Shown one piece after another: positions 1 to 13,000 of a DNA stretch of 64,000 nucleotides. Made by a program: the position numbers and the translations under genes. The stretch covers positions 115,231,071-115,295,070 of the forward strand of contig CM054059.1 in NCBI GenBank assembly GCA_028641055.1, written 5' to 3'. Source of the DNA: Alopecurus myosuroides (Eukaryota; Streptophyta; Magnoliopsida; Poales; Poaceae). The notes under the pieces were generated by a model that worked only from the letters and a program-made list of their open reading frames with translations, searched no databases and had not been told where the DNA came from. Positions within the stretch are counted from its first letter, which is position 1. Each line of letters opens with the position of its first letter.

Positions 1-315
1 TAGAGAAAAAAACCAGTTTCGTTTTTTCTTCCTTCATGGTCATCTAATCTTTCTCTCTTTCCTTCATCCACGCATGGTCTTGCTTGAAGCCTCATCTCGC
101 TTTTAAAATCCTCCTACCTCGACTAACACAACATCCCGTGGATGTCTCTTGCCTCAACACATCCTCCTACTAAGCGTCCATGGATACCTGGAAGTGGATC
201 TTGGATAGAGCTCTATGGATGATTTTGAGACTATCAAAAAAGGTTATGGGCTCACCTGCTTTATCGGTGATATGGATTCATCCCCACCAATACAAATAAG
301 TGAATTATGGTGACT
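1..315. other. Unassigned sequence left of the Athila-like LTR
   Basis: No convincing reading frame, terminal repeat or gene motif is visible. It ends where an LTR start (TGATACGTCCC) begins. It may be the interior of an older element or plain intergenic DNA. Confidence 0.4.
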
Positions 316-410
316 TGATACGTCCCAAACATATCTATATTTTTTGATACTCCGTGCTTGTTTCTGTATGTTCTTTGATGTTTTCTTACGTTTTACGGGA
401 CTAACCTATT

Positions 411-688
411 AACGCAGTGCCCACTGCCAGTTTATGTTTATTTTTCTATGTATTGCAGAAAAGGGCAACAAATCAAAGTTATCGAAATGACCTGGAAATT
501 TTTGAGGTTTCTTTATTTTAACCCAGTGCCTAGTGCCAGTTTATGTTTATTTTACTATGTACTCCCTCCGTTCGAAATTAGATGACTTGTGTTTGCCAGA
601 AAAGGTTATCTAATTCTGAACGAAGGGAGTATTACAGAAAAGGTCAATCAAGTTATCGGAATTACCTGGAAATTTTTGAGGTTTTTTA
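411..688. repeat. Imperfect tandem duplication inside the Athila-like LTR
   Basis: A block of about 100 bp beginning 'cagtgcc..tgccagtttatg' and ending 'acctggaaatttttgagg' occurs at about 411-512 and again at about 520-688. The second unit is longer because a 68 bp MITE lies inside it. Confidence 0.8.
562..629. mobile_element. Short Stowaway-type MITE (68 bp)
   Basis: CTCCCTCCGTTC at the left is matched by an inverted GAACGAAGGGAG at the right, and TA flanks both sides (560-561 and 630-631). The inner part (ttagatga / ttatctaa) continues the hairpin. TA target duplication and CTCCCTCC termini are typical of Tc1/Mariner-derived Stowaway MITEs. Confidence 0.85.
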
Positions 689-2044
689 TTCACCAAAAGA
701 CTCCGGGATCCAGAAGGGCACCTGGAGATGCCTCTAGGCCACCACATGACCTATAGGAGTGACCTACCCTCCACCCGCTCCTGGGGGCACCTCGTTACCT
801 CGGGGACTGTCTGGCGCTGCCTCTTCGCCTATAAAATCACTCTTTACCTAAAAACATCGCATACTAGAGGATTTTCCAGAAACACGTCCGAGCTCCACCG
901 CCATCCAAAACCCTCATTTTGGGGACAAAAGTATTTGTTCTGGCACTCTTCCAGGACAGGTAAAGTGCCCCCGGAGCCATCTTCATCGGCGTTGCTACCT
1001 CCTATGATGATGCGGGAGTAGTCCCTCCGCAAGGCTGAGGGCTCGTGCTAGTAACTATGTGGTTATCTCTTTCTCCCATGATGTGATCTTCATGTGACCA
1101 TGAGCTATGTTATTATAGTTGAATTCTATGATGTTTCCCTTTTGTTATATAATGGATATGATGTGCTCAATTGATTTTATCTAGTATAATCTTCCGGAGT
1201 CACCTTTGTTCCACAATGACAGTCCGGGTCTTGTGTGTGACTCTATGGATCATGGATTAGAGGGATACTTATCATGAACTTGTTTTTATTTCGTTGATTG
1301 GATTATAGAATCATGAGGTTTCTTAATGCTTGTGTTTAGTATAATCTCTATAGTGCCAAGGTGATGATGTGAGTGTTGTGGATGTGTTAGAAAAAGACTA
1401 TTCAAGAGATATGTTGTGGTGTTTGTTAGTACTATCTTTGGATGCTCAAAGTGATAGGGTTGAGGTGTACGTAGATGTGGAACGTGAACTTTAAGGTGTG
1501 CTTGTGTAGCCCTACGCGATTCTCATCCTATTTGATCCGTTAGGAACGATTTCCGAGTAACATCCATCATGCATAGTGTTAGAAGAAATATCATGTGTCT
1601 AATTATGTTAATATTGTTGAGAGTTACCAGTAGTGAAAGTATGCTCCTTAGGCCTTGTTTCCAACCATTGCTATACCGTTTTCTCCCAGTTTTGCTACAT
1701 GTTATCTTGGTGCCATTATTATTTAAGATCACGCATATCACCTCTTTCACTTCATATTACACCACTTTCATTGTCTCTTCGCTGAACCAGTGCATATATA
1801 CAATTAAAATTGTATTAGGTGTGTTGAGGATGCAAGAGAATCATCCCATCACTACACCACCAACTATTTTCTGGCACCGTTTATTTCTAATATATTTTCT
1901 TAAGTGCTTCTCACGTGTGGCTGAATTGACAACTGAGCTGCTAAGACTTATAGGTATTATTTGGATCCCCTTGTGTCGAATCAATAAATTGGGTTACACT
2001 TACCCTCGAATACAGTTGCGATGCCCTACACTTGTGGGTCATCA

Positions 2045-2180
2045 AGACTATCTTCTGGCACCGTTGCCGAGGAAGAAACAAGCATACATAAAAACACGCT
2101 CTCCCATCAACTGCGCCATCAAGACTATTTTCTGGTGCCAGTGATGGGAGCATAGCTTTATCTATAAGTTCACTTGGTAA
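2045..2180 (+). other. Athila-like PBS and leader, PBS region duplicated
   Basis: The PBS-like sequence directly after the LTR (2045-2067) recurs about 76 bp downstream (2121-2143), each time preceded by 'atca'. The leader continues to GGTAA (2176-2180), which is the left target-site copy of the solo LTR that follows. Confidence 0.6.
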
Positions 2181-3508
2181 TGTTAGAACGCGTAGAGAAA
2201 AACGAAAACCTTTTCTATGTTGTACTTCCAAGATCTAGCCGAGATAGAAGGCCACGAGGATTACCACTAGACGCGCGGTTGCGGATTATCGATGAAGCGC
2301 GTTGATGCAGTGTAGTCCCACGATCCGATCCAGCCGATCCAATCCCGCGATCGTCGAAGTGCTGAACGTACATCACCTCTGCCGGTATCCACACGTACGA
2401 GGAGGAGCTCCGACGGCGGACTGCTATATCCGATGTGACGGCTGGACTGAGTGGGGCTAGGGTTCCCAACGCATGGGAGTGGAGTAACGTGCCCGCTGGG
2501 CAACCTACGCCCCTCTTTATATAGTGAATGGTAGTGGGCTTCACAACACTTGCGGCCCATTCCCTCTGTGAGTCGGACTCACAAACTCAGTCCATTTCTG
2601 GTTCGGGTCCAACCCGACCAATACATTTGCTCCCGCTCTTAAGTGTGCGACCCTGCAGGCTCATGGTGACTTGGACACGATTGGAGTCTGACTCCCAATC
2701 GATCAATCGGTAGCGGCTCCTAACAGAACGTGCCGACTCCCAAGTCCCATTGAGTCATGACGACATACCTTCCAATGTGACTTTCATCTTAGTCCCTTTT
2801 GCCTCACGATATACCTTGTCGAACTATAGCCGATTTATCGTCATCCCTTAATAGCTCAACTCTCTTCTCGGTCCGTGATATATGATTCATCTGACTAACT
2901 CTTAGTCAACAGACTCAGTTAACACTTAACCGAGTTGCGCTTGGCCATGCTTCCGGAATCATATCACTCGAGAGGGCCCAGAGAATATCTCTCCATTCGG
3001 AGGGGCAAAATCCCATCTTGATTATCCACATCACGCAGGTTGCTTCTCATTCGACCCGAACTCTGCCTTTATAACTGCCTTGTCACGGAACATCGTTTGA
3101 CAGAAGCTAAGTCGGTGATCCACAACTCGGATTGTGCGACAATCTCAGGTCTAAGGATTACATTTATTGAGACATGCAAATGACGACTTGCTCGTTGCAT
3201 CTCAATATGGGCCAGTCTGACTTGCTAAACTCTTTAGCCAAGTCTGTGAACGTTGGAATGTCATCGCCATGCCCATGACAAGTGGAACCGAGTCATCAGC
3301 CAACACTCACATTAGTCTAGGGTGTGTGTCCAACACAACCTTGATGACCAAGGACAATTTAGTATGAACAACATGAATACATAGTTCCACAATCGAATCA
3401 CATATTCAATGACATGTATCAGATGTTCAAAACAAGGACGACTTAATAACTTTATGAATACATTGGGAATACATCATACATGATTGCCTCTAGGACATAT
3501 TCCCAACA
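2181..3508 (-). mobile_element. Solo Copia LTR (BARE/Angela/WIS-like)
   Basis: Read on the minus strand, it starts TGTTGGGAATATGTCCTAGA and ends CGTTCTAACA. It is flanked by the 5 bp duplication GGTAA (2176-2180 and 3509-3513). The start resembles BARE/Angela/WIS-type Copia LTRs of Triticeae. There is no internal domain between the duplications, so this is a solo LTR left by LTR-LTR recombination. Its host is the Athila-like internal region, which resumes after 3508. Small open frames inside it (2215-2713) have no coding character. Confidence 0.85.
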
Positions 3509-3513
3509 GGTAA

Positions 3514-4460
3514 GTACACTCTTACTTTTTACTTGCTTTATTATTCTTGCTATTAATGGAAGATAACAAAAATTTGAGAGAGATTTATAATATTTATCTA
3601 GAATTAGGTCATGAAGTGTTTGAAGAGAAAAATTAAAACACCTAAGGAACGTCACTTGTATGATGGTAGCAATGTTATTAGTATGAATTATTTGAACACC
3701 ATTATTGCTAATGCTCTGGAAAACTTTAAGCTTGAGGAAGTCGGTTTTGATGAGCATGATATTCTTAGTCCCACAAGCTTGGAGGAGAAAATTTACTTTG
3801 ATGATATTACACCTCCCATATAAGATGCTTACAATGATGAATATGATATTTTTAGTCCACCTACAATTGAGGAGAAAATTTATTGTGATTATGACATGCC
3901 TCCTATTTATGATGACTACAATGATAGCCATTTTGTTGAATTTGCTCCCACTACTATTGATGATCATGACTGTGCTTATGTGGAGAGTAATAATTCTCCT
4001 ATGCATGTGGATCATAATAAGAATGCTTTATGTGATAGTTATATTGTTGATTTTATTCATGATGCTACTGAAAGTTATTATGAAAGAGGAAAACATGGTT
4101 ATATGCATCTCAATAATATTAATATTAAGTTTCCGCTCTTTATGTTGAAAATTTTGAAGTTGCATTTGTTTTATCTTCCTATGGTAGTCACTTTTTGATT
4201 CATTGATGTGTTTTCTTACAATATTCCTATGCATAGGAAGTGGGTTAGACTTAAATGTGATCTATATTTTCTTCTTGATTCTCTATTATTGTTCTTCAAT
4301 TATTATTATTATGTGAGCATCATTTAAAATTACTTTGCATAGCTAAAAAACGTTAAATAAAAACACTTGGGGGGGGGGGCAAACCACTTTGTTTTATCTT
4401 GGTTTCTCTATGTTTTCTTCTGTTTTCTTCTGTTTTGTTAAAAGGGGGATGGGGATATGC
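3514..4460 (+). pseudogene. Athila-like retrotransposon internal ORF, decayed
   Basis: The plus strand reads as an acidic, Asp/Tyr-rich protein with internal stops. One frame covers 3611-3823 and ends in a stop after PPI. The same frame resumes and runs through 3896-4195, with motifs EEKIYCDYDMPPIYDD, NALCDSYIVDFIHDATE and FMLKILKLHLFYLP. From memory, this protein is widespread in non-autonomous Athila-like elements of wheat and barley. Its function is unknown. A G-run and the purine tract at about 4441-4456 may be the remains of the polypurine tract; the 3' LTR is missing. Confidence 0.65.
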
Positions 4461-4499
4461 AACTACAATTTTTACTTTAGTTTTCTTAATTTAGAGATT

Positions 4500-5786
4500 G
4501 ATGAACTATACGTTTTCTATATTACGCAACTATGTGAACAAGCGATATGATGAGCAAGATACGAGCTAATATTATACAATAAACAAGCAACGAATACTAA
4601 CAACAAGTAAGTAAGGGGGTTGAGAGACAACCACACAACGACGAGGAGATTTATCCCGAATTTTACCCAATGGAAGTTAGTCTCCGTTGGAGAGGTGCGG
4701 AGTCACAAAGTGATCCCCGAATAGACGTCAATGGCACATCATATATTCTTGATTCCCCCACCAATGTGGAGTGGCACATGCCACTATATGTTCCCTTGTG
4801 GTCGACAACGGAATATTTATATACAAGGTTGCGGCATACTCCACAACCTAATTGGAGAATCCTAAAAAATCCCCGTGGCTCCTAAAGCCACGAAGATGAC
4901 CACTTCCATTTAGGGTTCCAATGGATCCAAGAGTAATAAGCTTGTAAATGGATTAAAGGGAAAAATCAAATTCCTTAGGTGAAAGTGTAGATATAGGTAA
5001 ACTCTCTCTCAAGTCCTAAAAGTACAAGCTGTTTGAGTGGACATAGAGAGATCTAGTGATTTCAGAGTTTTCAACAATGATGGAGAGAGTATTATGGTCA
5101 TGGTATTCTCCCCAAGGTAGAAGAATGATTTATACATGGGTCTACAAAAATTAGCCATTGCAGGAACTTATACCGGAGTATTGGTCTAGAGAGGCCAGAG
5201 TTTCCGGACTAGCACGAAGTCTCCGGTCCACGAGGGACTGCAAACTACGGTCTGGCTAGATACTTCCAAAAATCTCCAGACACACTCCGGCCATACTCCG
5301 AACAGGGTATCAAAGCTTCACACCACTTGACGCGAAGTCTGGGCATTGTCCAAAATACCGGGGTCGGAGTCTCCGGTTGCCGTGAGTCCGAAGTCTCCAG
5401 TGTGAAAACACTATGTCTTTAGGCAGGATATTTCGAGGTTTCTAGGGCGGAGACTACAAGCTGTTTTCTAACAACCACTATGTTTTTGAGATTTCTTTCC
5501 ACCGGTGTTTCTATGAAGGATGTGTGGTGTATATATGGTTTAAGTGCAAGTAGATGATTTCCCCAAACCTTTCATTGAATAACCCCTCTTGATAGTATGT
5601 TTTCCCTACGATTCAATATAACTTATAAAATTTACGGGCAATACCTTCGATCTTTTATCCTTTTTGAGGGTCAATCACTATCTTGTGCTATTCATCAAAC
5701 AATTCTAAAAGCTTAGCACATAGTTAATTCACACTTATGTTATTAAAAAACATCCAAAACTATTTAGGGATGTAAATGCCCTTTCA
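4500..5786 (-). mobile_element. Degenerate SIRE/Maximus-type Copia LTR
   Basis: The right end, ATGCCCTTTCA, is the inverted TGAAAG start seen in the two Copia LTRs further right. The body has the same layout as the LTR at 40053-41212 on the minus strand: a 'ccgttggagaggtg' block and a cluster of CTCCGG/CCGGAG words at about 5170-5400. The left end is approximate and no target duplication was found. Confidence 0.5.
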
Positions 5787-6211
5787 AATTCTACAAATGT
5801 ACACAAAGAGATGTTGCCTGCACAAAATTCATGTTGGAACGATTAGAAATTGTAGCATCGATGGAACACACTGTTGATTTCCTCACCGATTTGTTGGATG
5901 ACGCTTAGCACATCCCAACACACACACATGATATTATGGATTTCCCCCCTCATATTTGCTATTTATTATTCTTTTTTGTCTAAATTACCATTATGTTTAT
6001 CTTTTTCGCACTGTTTATTGTTTATACATTAATTATTTTGATTTTCTTATTCTCTTAATATGTCTCTTTATTCCGAGAGGACCAAATTTGATATCCCCCT
6101 TAGGCCACACCTTTTCATTTTAAATGAAAATTAACAGGCAATATCCATAATTTACTGTCTAAAAATTAATAGGAACTCATCAATAACATTCGAGAAGAAA
6201 TAGAATATATG
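5787..6211. other. AT-rich sequence with possible retroelement remnant
   Basis: A short plus-strand frame at about 5815-5910 reads like a decayed protein piece, but I cannot assign it. The rest is AT-rich with no motif. Confidence 0.3.
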
Positions 6212-6331
6212 TACCTCTTTTTATCAAAATGTAAGACATTTTAACATTTTTTAGACCACACATACCTAGACGTGTTTTATAATAATGTAAGATACACATA
6301 AATATTTTATATTTTTGTTACGGAGGGAGTA
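6212..6331. mobile_element. Degenerate Stowaway-like MITE
   Basis: The right end reads TTACGGAGGGAG followed by TA. The left end is weak (tacctctttttatcaaaatg). The interior has 'atgtaagac' on the left and 'aatgtaagatac' further right, weak traces of a decayed stem. Confidence 0.45.
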
Positions 6332-6660
6332 CTTGGTTGTCAAATTTTTGTTTGTCACATAACATTTTTTTTCCAATTTTCCTTTCAATTTTATTTTTAT
6401 CTTATTGATTACCTTTTAGTTATATTTTATTTCTTATTATAATTTTTTACTTAGTTTTCTCCTTTTTCTATTATATTCCTGCCTAAAAAATATGTAATGC
6501 TAGAAATCGTACATTTAAAGCGATCATTTGGTTTTTTTCTCACGTCGATGTATTTTTATTTTTAATAAAAGCACAAGCAATAAAAGACAGCATGTATTTG
6601 TATAGTATTTTCTCAGTAGTAGTATATGTTTTGGCATTTAAACCATTTTTTTTCTTCTAA
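6332..6660 (+). promoter_or_regulatory. AT-rich upstream region of the BRWD-type gene
   Basis: This is the AT-rich stretch just before the GC-rich first exon. No specific TATA box or motif can be singled out. The promoter role is inferred from position only. Confidence 0.3.
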
Positions 6661-7057
6661 TTGACCGTTTCCGGGTGCCGTTTGGCCTCTCTCCAATGTT
6701 GTTCGTTCTGTTCTAGGGTTTGCTGTTTCCCTTTATCCCCAGATTTTCGCCCCTTATCTCCCAATTTCCCCAAATTGTCGCGAATTTACCCCCGATTCCT
6801 GGCAGTTCAGATCATCGTCCCCCCGCACGCGTCGGCCTGTCGCGATCGCCTCCTCCAAACGGACCCGCCGCCTCCCGTGGAAGAGGCCGGTGATTGCGGC
6901 GCCGTGGGAAGGGCGCCAGAAGACGGCAATTGGCGGCGCTAGGCTTCACCTCTAGTACTCACCGCCGTCACAATAGAGGGCCCACCGTCTGTGCCCCTTC
7001 CCAGACGCCAACCCCGACATCGCGTCGACGCCGTACCGCCACGCGCCCTAATGGCCG
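6661..7057 (+). promoter_or_regulatory. 5' UTR of the BRWD-type gene, with a start-overlapping uORF
   Basis: The stretch turns abruptly GC-rich and pyrimidine-rich, as in grass first exons. The transcription start is unknown. Upstream ATGs exist, including one at 6661 heading an open frame to 6942. An ATG at 7051 opens a six-codon frame that stops at TGA 7069-7071, overlapping the proposed main ATG at 7058 in another frame. A TAA at 7049-7051 closes the main frame just upstream of 7058. Confidence 0.5.
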
Positions 7058-10000
7058 ATGTCTTCCTCTGAACCACCTAGCACCGCCCCCCCAGAGGCAC
7101 CACCTCCCATGAAGCCACCGCCATCTTCCCCACCCCGAGGTATGGTCTCTCATGTACCGTCTTCATAGATCCGTACAGACTCCGTGAGAAACTTCCAGTA
7201 AAGTTCCCCAGGATGTAGCTAATCCCGGGGATTATAATCGAATGGTGATTAAGTGTGAGAGTTTGGATCTTTTCAGTAGATTGTCTACCAATGCATCCAG
7301 CTATCAAAATAAATGACTGATTCTAAAGGAATTGTAAATTAAATCTAGTTTGTATACCTAACCATTGACACTGACATATAGGTCCCGTCTTTTGCTTGTA
7401 ATATTTGAGATCAGGATATGGTGTTTGACCATGGCTGTCAGATGCTGTCATGTGAAACCATAGTTTCATGCTTATAGGCCAGAACAGAGGAACGCCAGCA
7501 TGTGAAACTTGAGGTTTAACTGGAACTCGAGACAACATGGAAAACCGTACTTGAATTCTTAATTGCATCCGAGGAATATGCGTCTTTGCTTAAAATGCCA
7601 ATCATTCAAGTCGAGCGTGATAACTGATTTGAACGTTGTACTGTCTTCTGCTTTCATAAACTAATATCAGGTAATTCTTACCCACACATGCATGTAAAAG
7701 TTGAAATTGTAGTGCAAATAACGGGTAAGTTATCAAGAAAACTACCACCCTCCACCCCCAATTCACAAAGACGGCTCATATTTCTTGATTCCCTAAACAG
7801 TACCATCATTTGTACAACCAACAGAGATTGTACGAAAATAGGAAAATGGTGTAGTGATATAGTACAAATGAAGTTTTATACCGTACACCATTGAACTGAA
7901 ATGTATGACGGAACTTTCCGTTGTACCATATATGATACTCCCTCCGTTCAACAATAGATGACTTCCATATATGTAGATATAGATGTATCTAGACATATTT
8001 TAGTGTCTAGATACATCCATATATAAATATGTGGAAGTCATCTATTGTTGAACGGAGGGAGTATATCACAAACCAGTCGTACCAAAATTCTGTTAACTAT
8101 GGTTCACCAATACCTGTTCACTTCATTTTTATTTCAGTGTAATCCTAAAAATTGTTTGTTTTCTCCACGTCCCATGATAAGTAGTTTGTTTCGAGTTCTC
8201 CAATTTTTTCCTGCAAGTTTCTTTACGTGTGTGCTTTTACTACGCACTATGTATTGTCCCCCGTACCTCTTTGACTGTTTATTATCTCTTAAGCTCATCC
8301 AGAACTCAAATTTTCTCCACCAATATTATTCTTGTATTTATGCTCTATTGTTTCTACCTCCAGGTGGGGTTGTCGACATGGATTGTAGGAAACATCAACC
8401 TTCTGGCAATGCAACCTCTGTCAGTATGGTGCCCCTGGATTTTCCAAACCAGGCTCTTGAAAAGGTTAATTCTGCGAATCAAGTAAATTCAGCAGATGTA
8501 CCATGCGAGGCTCCCGTTGATATCGATATGAGGGAGCTTTACTTTCTAATCATGCACTTTTTATCACATGGTCCATTCAAGCGGACTCTTGGAGAACTGT
8601 GCAATGAACTCCAGGAGCATCAGCTGCTACCTAGAAGATATCATGCTTGGTATTCTCGTGGTAGTTTTCATAGTGGCGAAGAAAATGATGATGGTGTATC
8701 ACTCCCTTTGGATTATCTAAAGTTAGTTGAGAGGTAGAAATACGTAACTCTACTTTACGTTCAGTTTGCATCCATCATTTCATTATCAATAAAAATATTT
8801 CGTTGCTACTAAACATTTTTCTCCAAGTAGTGAAGAACTTGAGATGCTTGTGTAGATTAGGATTGGAAAACAGTTGAATACATGTCCAGGATATGACAGG
8901 GGATATATCCATTTGTTTCTCTTGTCAGCCCGTATTTCCCCCTGCCTTCTAATTTTGTTAACGATGTTCTAGAACTGATGGAAATTGTGATTCTGAAATC
9001 TAGTAACTTTATAAAGGCCAGGTATATAATGGTGGAAACAAGACATTTTTTAAATGATCTCACCTTCACAGAACAGTTAATTTCTACCTGCCCTTCTGAA
9101 TGATCAGATGCAGTCGAGGTTTTTTGCTTACTAGTTTTATGCTGCTTATTATTTTGTAGATATCCACACATTGGTAAAGACCACTTGGTAAAGCTTTTAA
9201 AGCAACTGATGGTTAGTTCCTGCCACCCTGGCAGCTTGATTGGAGATGTGTCTCCAAATGCTGCTGATGTTCCAACCTTTCTTGGCTCCAACTCATTTTC
9301 CCTTCTTGCATGTATGTATATTATATTCTTCTAGGCTCTAAAGTATTCCTTTCTCCTCGTTTCTCGAGCTATTCTAACATCATTAGTTGGAACTTAGTGT
9401 TTCAGTTCAATGAAATTCCGTGTTATTTCTTTAATGTGCTGATGTAATTTTGGATCCTTCAGCTGTCAGGGCCAGCGAAGATAAGGAAACTCCCAGGTCG
9501 CCGAGGTATCTCCGTTGGCCGCACATACAGGCTGATCAAGTTCATGGTTTAAGCTTGAGAGAGATTGGTGGTTTCACCAAGAATCATCGAGCTCCGTCTG
9601 TCCGCGCATCATGCTATGCAATTGCGAAGCCATCGACCCTTGTTGAAAAGATGCAGATTATAAAGAGATTGAGGGGACATCAAAATGCTGTGTATTGTGG
9701 TCCGTTGAACTTTCTCGTTTTCTGAATTTAATCATTTTATGAGTAGACTATTTGAATATTGGCAAAGTTGCTTTCTGGAAACTCCACTCAAGCAACATTT
9801 GCTGAAACAACAACCTGATTTGGCTCGGCTACCGTACAGAATTGTGATCATGTGCGGAGCACGCTTTACCCAATACAATAACAACTTTACTATCTTTAGG
9901 AGAGAGAAGTGGGTTAAATAGTCAATTTTTTATTCAGAACCTTAATGAACCTGCCTGTGGATCCTCTAGTTATGTCTGTGGTAGAGGGCACTCAAATGTG

Positions 10001-13000
10001 GGTCTAAGTTTGGTGCCAAAGGCAAAATACTCTTATATTTTTACTCTTAAATTTTAAATAGTGTAATGTGCTTCAACACGATATCATAGTGGCAGTGAGT
10101 GATTTCATTACCATATGGTGTGTTTAGCAACTGCCATCCAAGTAAACTGTCCAAGAGCCAAATTTCCCTTGATTATTTGGAGTTCTGTTGACACGCCAGT
10201 TCATACTCTTAATGCCATGGATGACAGCCCATGCTTTGTCTGAACTGAATATGCAAGCCTATTTAATCTTTTGGGAAGTTTCTACAGTAAATTACTCTCT
10301 CCGTTTCCGAATATAAGATGTTTTAGTTTTCCTCTATTTTCTCAGATTCGTATGCATCTAGACGCGTTTTAGCGTGTATATTCACTAATTTAATTCGTAT
10401 GTAGTCCACATTGCAATATCTAAAACATCTTATAATTAGGAACGGAGAGAGTATATTTTATGATTCATGCGAAAAAACACCAGCTTGTTCTAAAAACCCC
10501 CTTCAATACTGAAAAAACACCTGATTGTTCTCGTCACTTATTTTCAAGCTGCTCCTTTGTTGTTGCCAGTTGCTTTTGTCCCAGTTATTTATCTATTTAC
10601 TTTTATCTACTGTAATGTTTTTCACCCTGTTCCTGTTTCTCTGCAGCTACTTTTGACCGCACAGGGCGCTATGTTATTACTGGCTCTGATGACCGACTTG
10701 TTAAAATTTGGGCGATGGAAACTGCATTTTGTCTGGCTAGCTGCCGAGGCCATGAAGTAAGCTTTGCTTATTGCAATTAAACATATAAATGTAAATATTC
10801 ACAACGTTTCATTCAATTACCTTCCATTTTCCAAATTAAGGGTGATATTACCGACCTCGCGGTGAGTTCTAACAATGCTGTGGTAGCATCTTCGTCCAAT
10901 GATTTCATTATTAGAGTGGTAAGATTGCTAGTTTCTGTCCTCCCAAGAAGTCATGACGTCATTTTTCTTCCTTTTATGTTTAATGAACGTGTCTACTAAT
11001 GTAGTGGCGTATACCTGATGGCATGCCGATGTCAGTATTGAAGGGGCATACAGGGGTTGTAACTGCTATTGCATTTAGTCCAAGGACAGGTGCTTCTTAC
11101 CAGCTATTGTCGTGAGTGTTTCTTTTTTCCTTTTTTTTTCCTGATAGTATTTTCTAATATAATTTTCCTGATAGTATAGTTATTTAGTTTTTACAATTAA
11201 TTTGGTTCATGATTATGCATACTAACTGCCTGGCAGCAGCTCCGCAAATGAAAAAAGTGAACCTGGTAGTATAAGTCATGTCCATTCTGCATCAGTTTCA
11301 CAGGAGCAAATGCTTATTTGTATGAAGTTCAAAGCTAGGTTTGTCCAAGCTTCAGTGGAACAAACTGAACCAATCTTGAAAATTACTGGATGTTTTTGTT
11401 CATTTTCATTCTACCTACATTCTGTCAGATGTGTGAAAAGCTTTTGTTTATTCTTATGTTGTGATAAAACCTCACCATTGGTTCGCTGTATGTACTTTTA
11501 CATTTCTTATAGGATTTTTGTGTCCTATATAAGTTCTTTGCGGCCCCCTAACTTGACACATAATATTGAGGAGCAGATCATCAGATGACGGGACATGCAG
11601 GATTTGGGATGCTAGATCTTCTCAACAATCTCCACGGATATATACACCAAAACCTCCTGATGTTGCCCCTGGTTAGTTCATTGATGCATGTCTTTCGTTT
11701 GCGTGGGTAATGCCTACATTTATTTATTTCAGCCACATGTTGTTGATGTTAGGGAAGAGTGGTGATGCGTCTTCCAGTGCTGTTCAAGTTCAACCAACAA
11801 ATCACCAAATTTTATGTTGTGCATTCAATGCTAATGGAACTGTGTTTGTTACTGGCAGCTCAGATACTTTTGCAAGAGTATGTTTTTTTTGTTATCTACT
11901 GCACCTGTGAACTCCTGATTTTAGTACCAAAAGGCGAATCTTTTTTTCATCAGAAGTGTTGATTTCAGGTCTGGAATGCTTGCAAGAGTTCTGAGGAACA
12001 TGACCAACCGAATCATGAGATGGATGTATTATCGGGTCATGAAAATGATGTAAACTACGTGCAGTTTAGTGGATGTGTGGTATCTAGATCCTTTTCATCT
12101 GACAGCTGTCACATCACTAAGGAAGAAAATAACCTTAAGCTAAGAAATTCATGGTAAGTATCTTTTTTACTCATGGAATGATCTTTCACATGTTCTTGTG
12201 TATCTTTTTTTTTTTTGAAATTTTGTGTATCCTTCAGTTTATTCACCTCATGTCTAGTGATTTTGGTAGTTCAGTCTGTTTCTCTAATCGCTTGTCCAAC
12301 TGGTGGTAATTGTTGGTTTCTGCAGTTCAACATCAGCTGAGTTTGTCCCCTTTTGCCAGGTTCACACATAATATTGTTACCTGCTCACGTGATGGCAGCG
12401 CAATTATATGGGTTCCACGATCTCGAAGATCACATGTAAGCTAATGGGAGCTAAAGCTCTATGATTTTGCTCGTAACAAACATTGTTTCAGTACATTATG
12501 TGACGATTTGCGTAACTGCCTACTACAGCAATATGTACTGTCTCCTCAATAGTGCCCATTCTTTCTGATACATTATTGTCTCCTCAATAGTCACATATCG
12601 AAGCACTAGATGTTGTATACTAAGAGCTGGTATAGAAGCAACTTGCCGCAGCTGCTAACTTATTCATGCGCCGTGTATAATGGCTAATGCACCTTTTCTG
12701 TCTGGTCAGTTGTATCAGCATGTGTCCTGGTAGAAATGTAGTTGGTATTTAGTTTTATTGTTTCTTCTTGTAGTTCCATTCGATATGATCAATCGGCGTA
12801 ACTTTTTTTGTCTGTACTAACCCAGGGAAAGATTGGACGCTGGACCCGTGCTTACCATCTCAAGGTTCCTCCACCTCCAATGGCTCCTCAACTGCCTCGT
12901 GGTGGTCCACGTCAAAGATATCAGCCAACTCCTCGTGGTGTCAATATGATTGTCTGGAGTTTGGACAACCGCTTTGTGCTGGCTGCTATCATGGGTATCC

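Larger units (their letters stand above)
316..2044 (+). mobile_element. Athila-like Gypsy LTR (about 1.73 kb)
   Basis: The segment starts TGATACGTCCC and ends with TCA after a 'cttgtgggtcatca' stretch. The primer-binding-like sequence AGACTATCTTCTGGCACCG follows at once. This LTR-end plus PBS combination is characteristic of Athila-type Gypsy elements of Triticeae, from memory of the family. TATAAAA at about 830 could be the LTR promoter. The LTR carries a tandem duplication (411-688) with a MITE in its second unit. No matching right-hand LTR is visible, so the element is truncated. Confidence 0.75.

Noticed and set aside
3452..4015. 187 aa minus-strand frame
   Set aside because: It is antisense to the Athila-like internal ORF and starts in the solo LTR; its composition reflects AT-rich DNA.
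11222..11340. Possible extra exon in intron 7 of the BRWD-type gene (after GGCAGCAG)
   Set aside because: The exon set without it keeps the frame and the WD40 repeat intact (LLSS-SDDGTCRIWD). Adding it would break the repeat.
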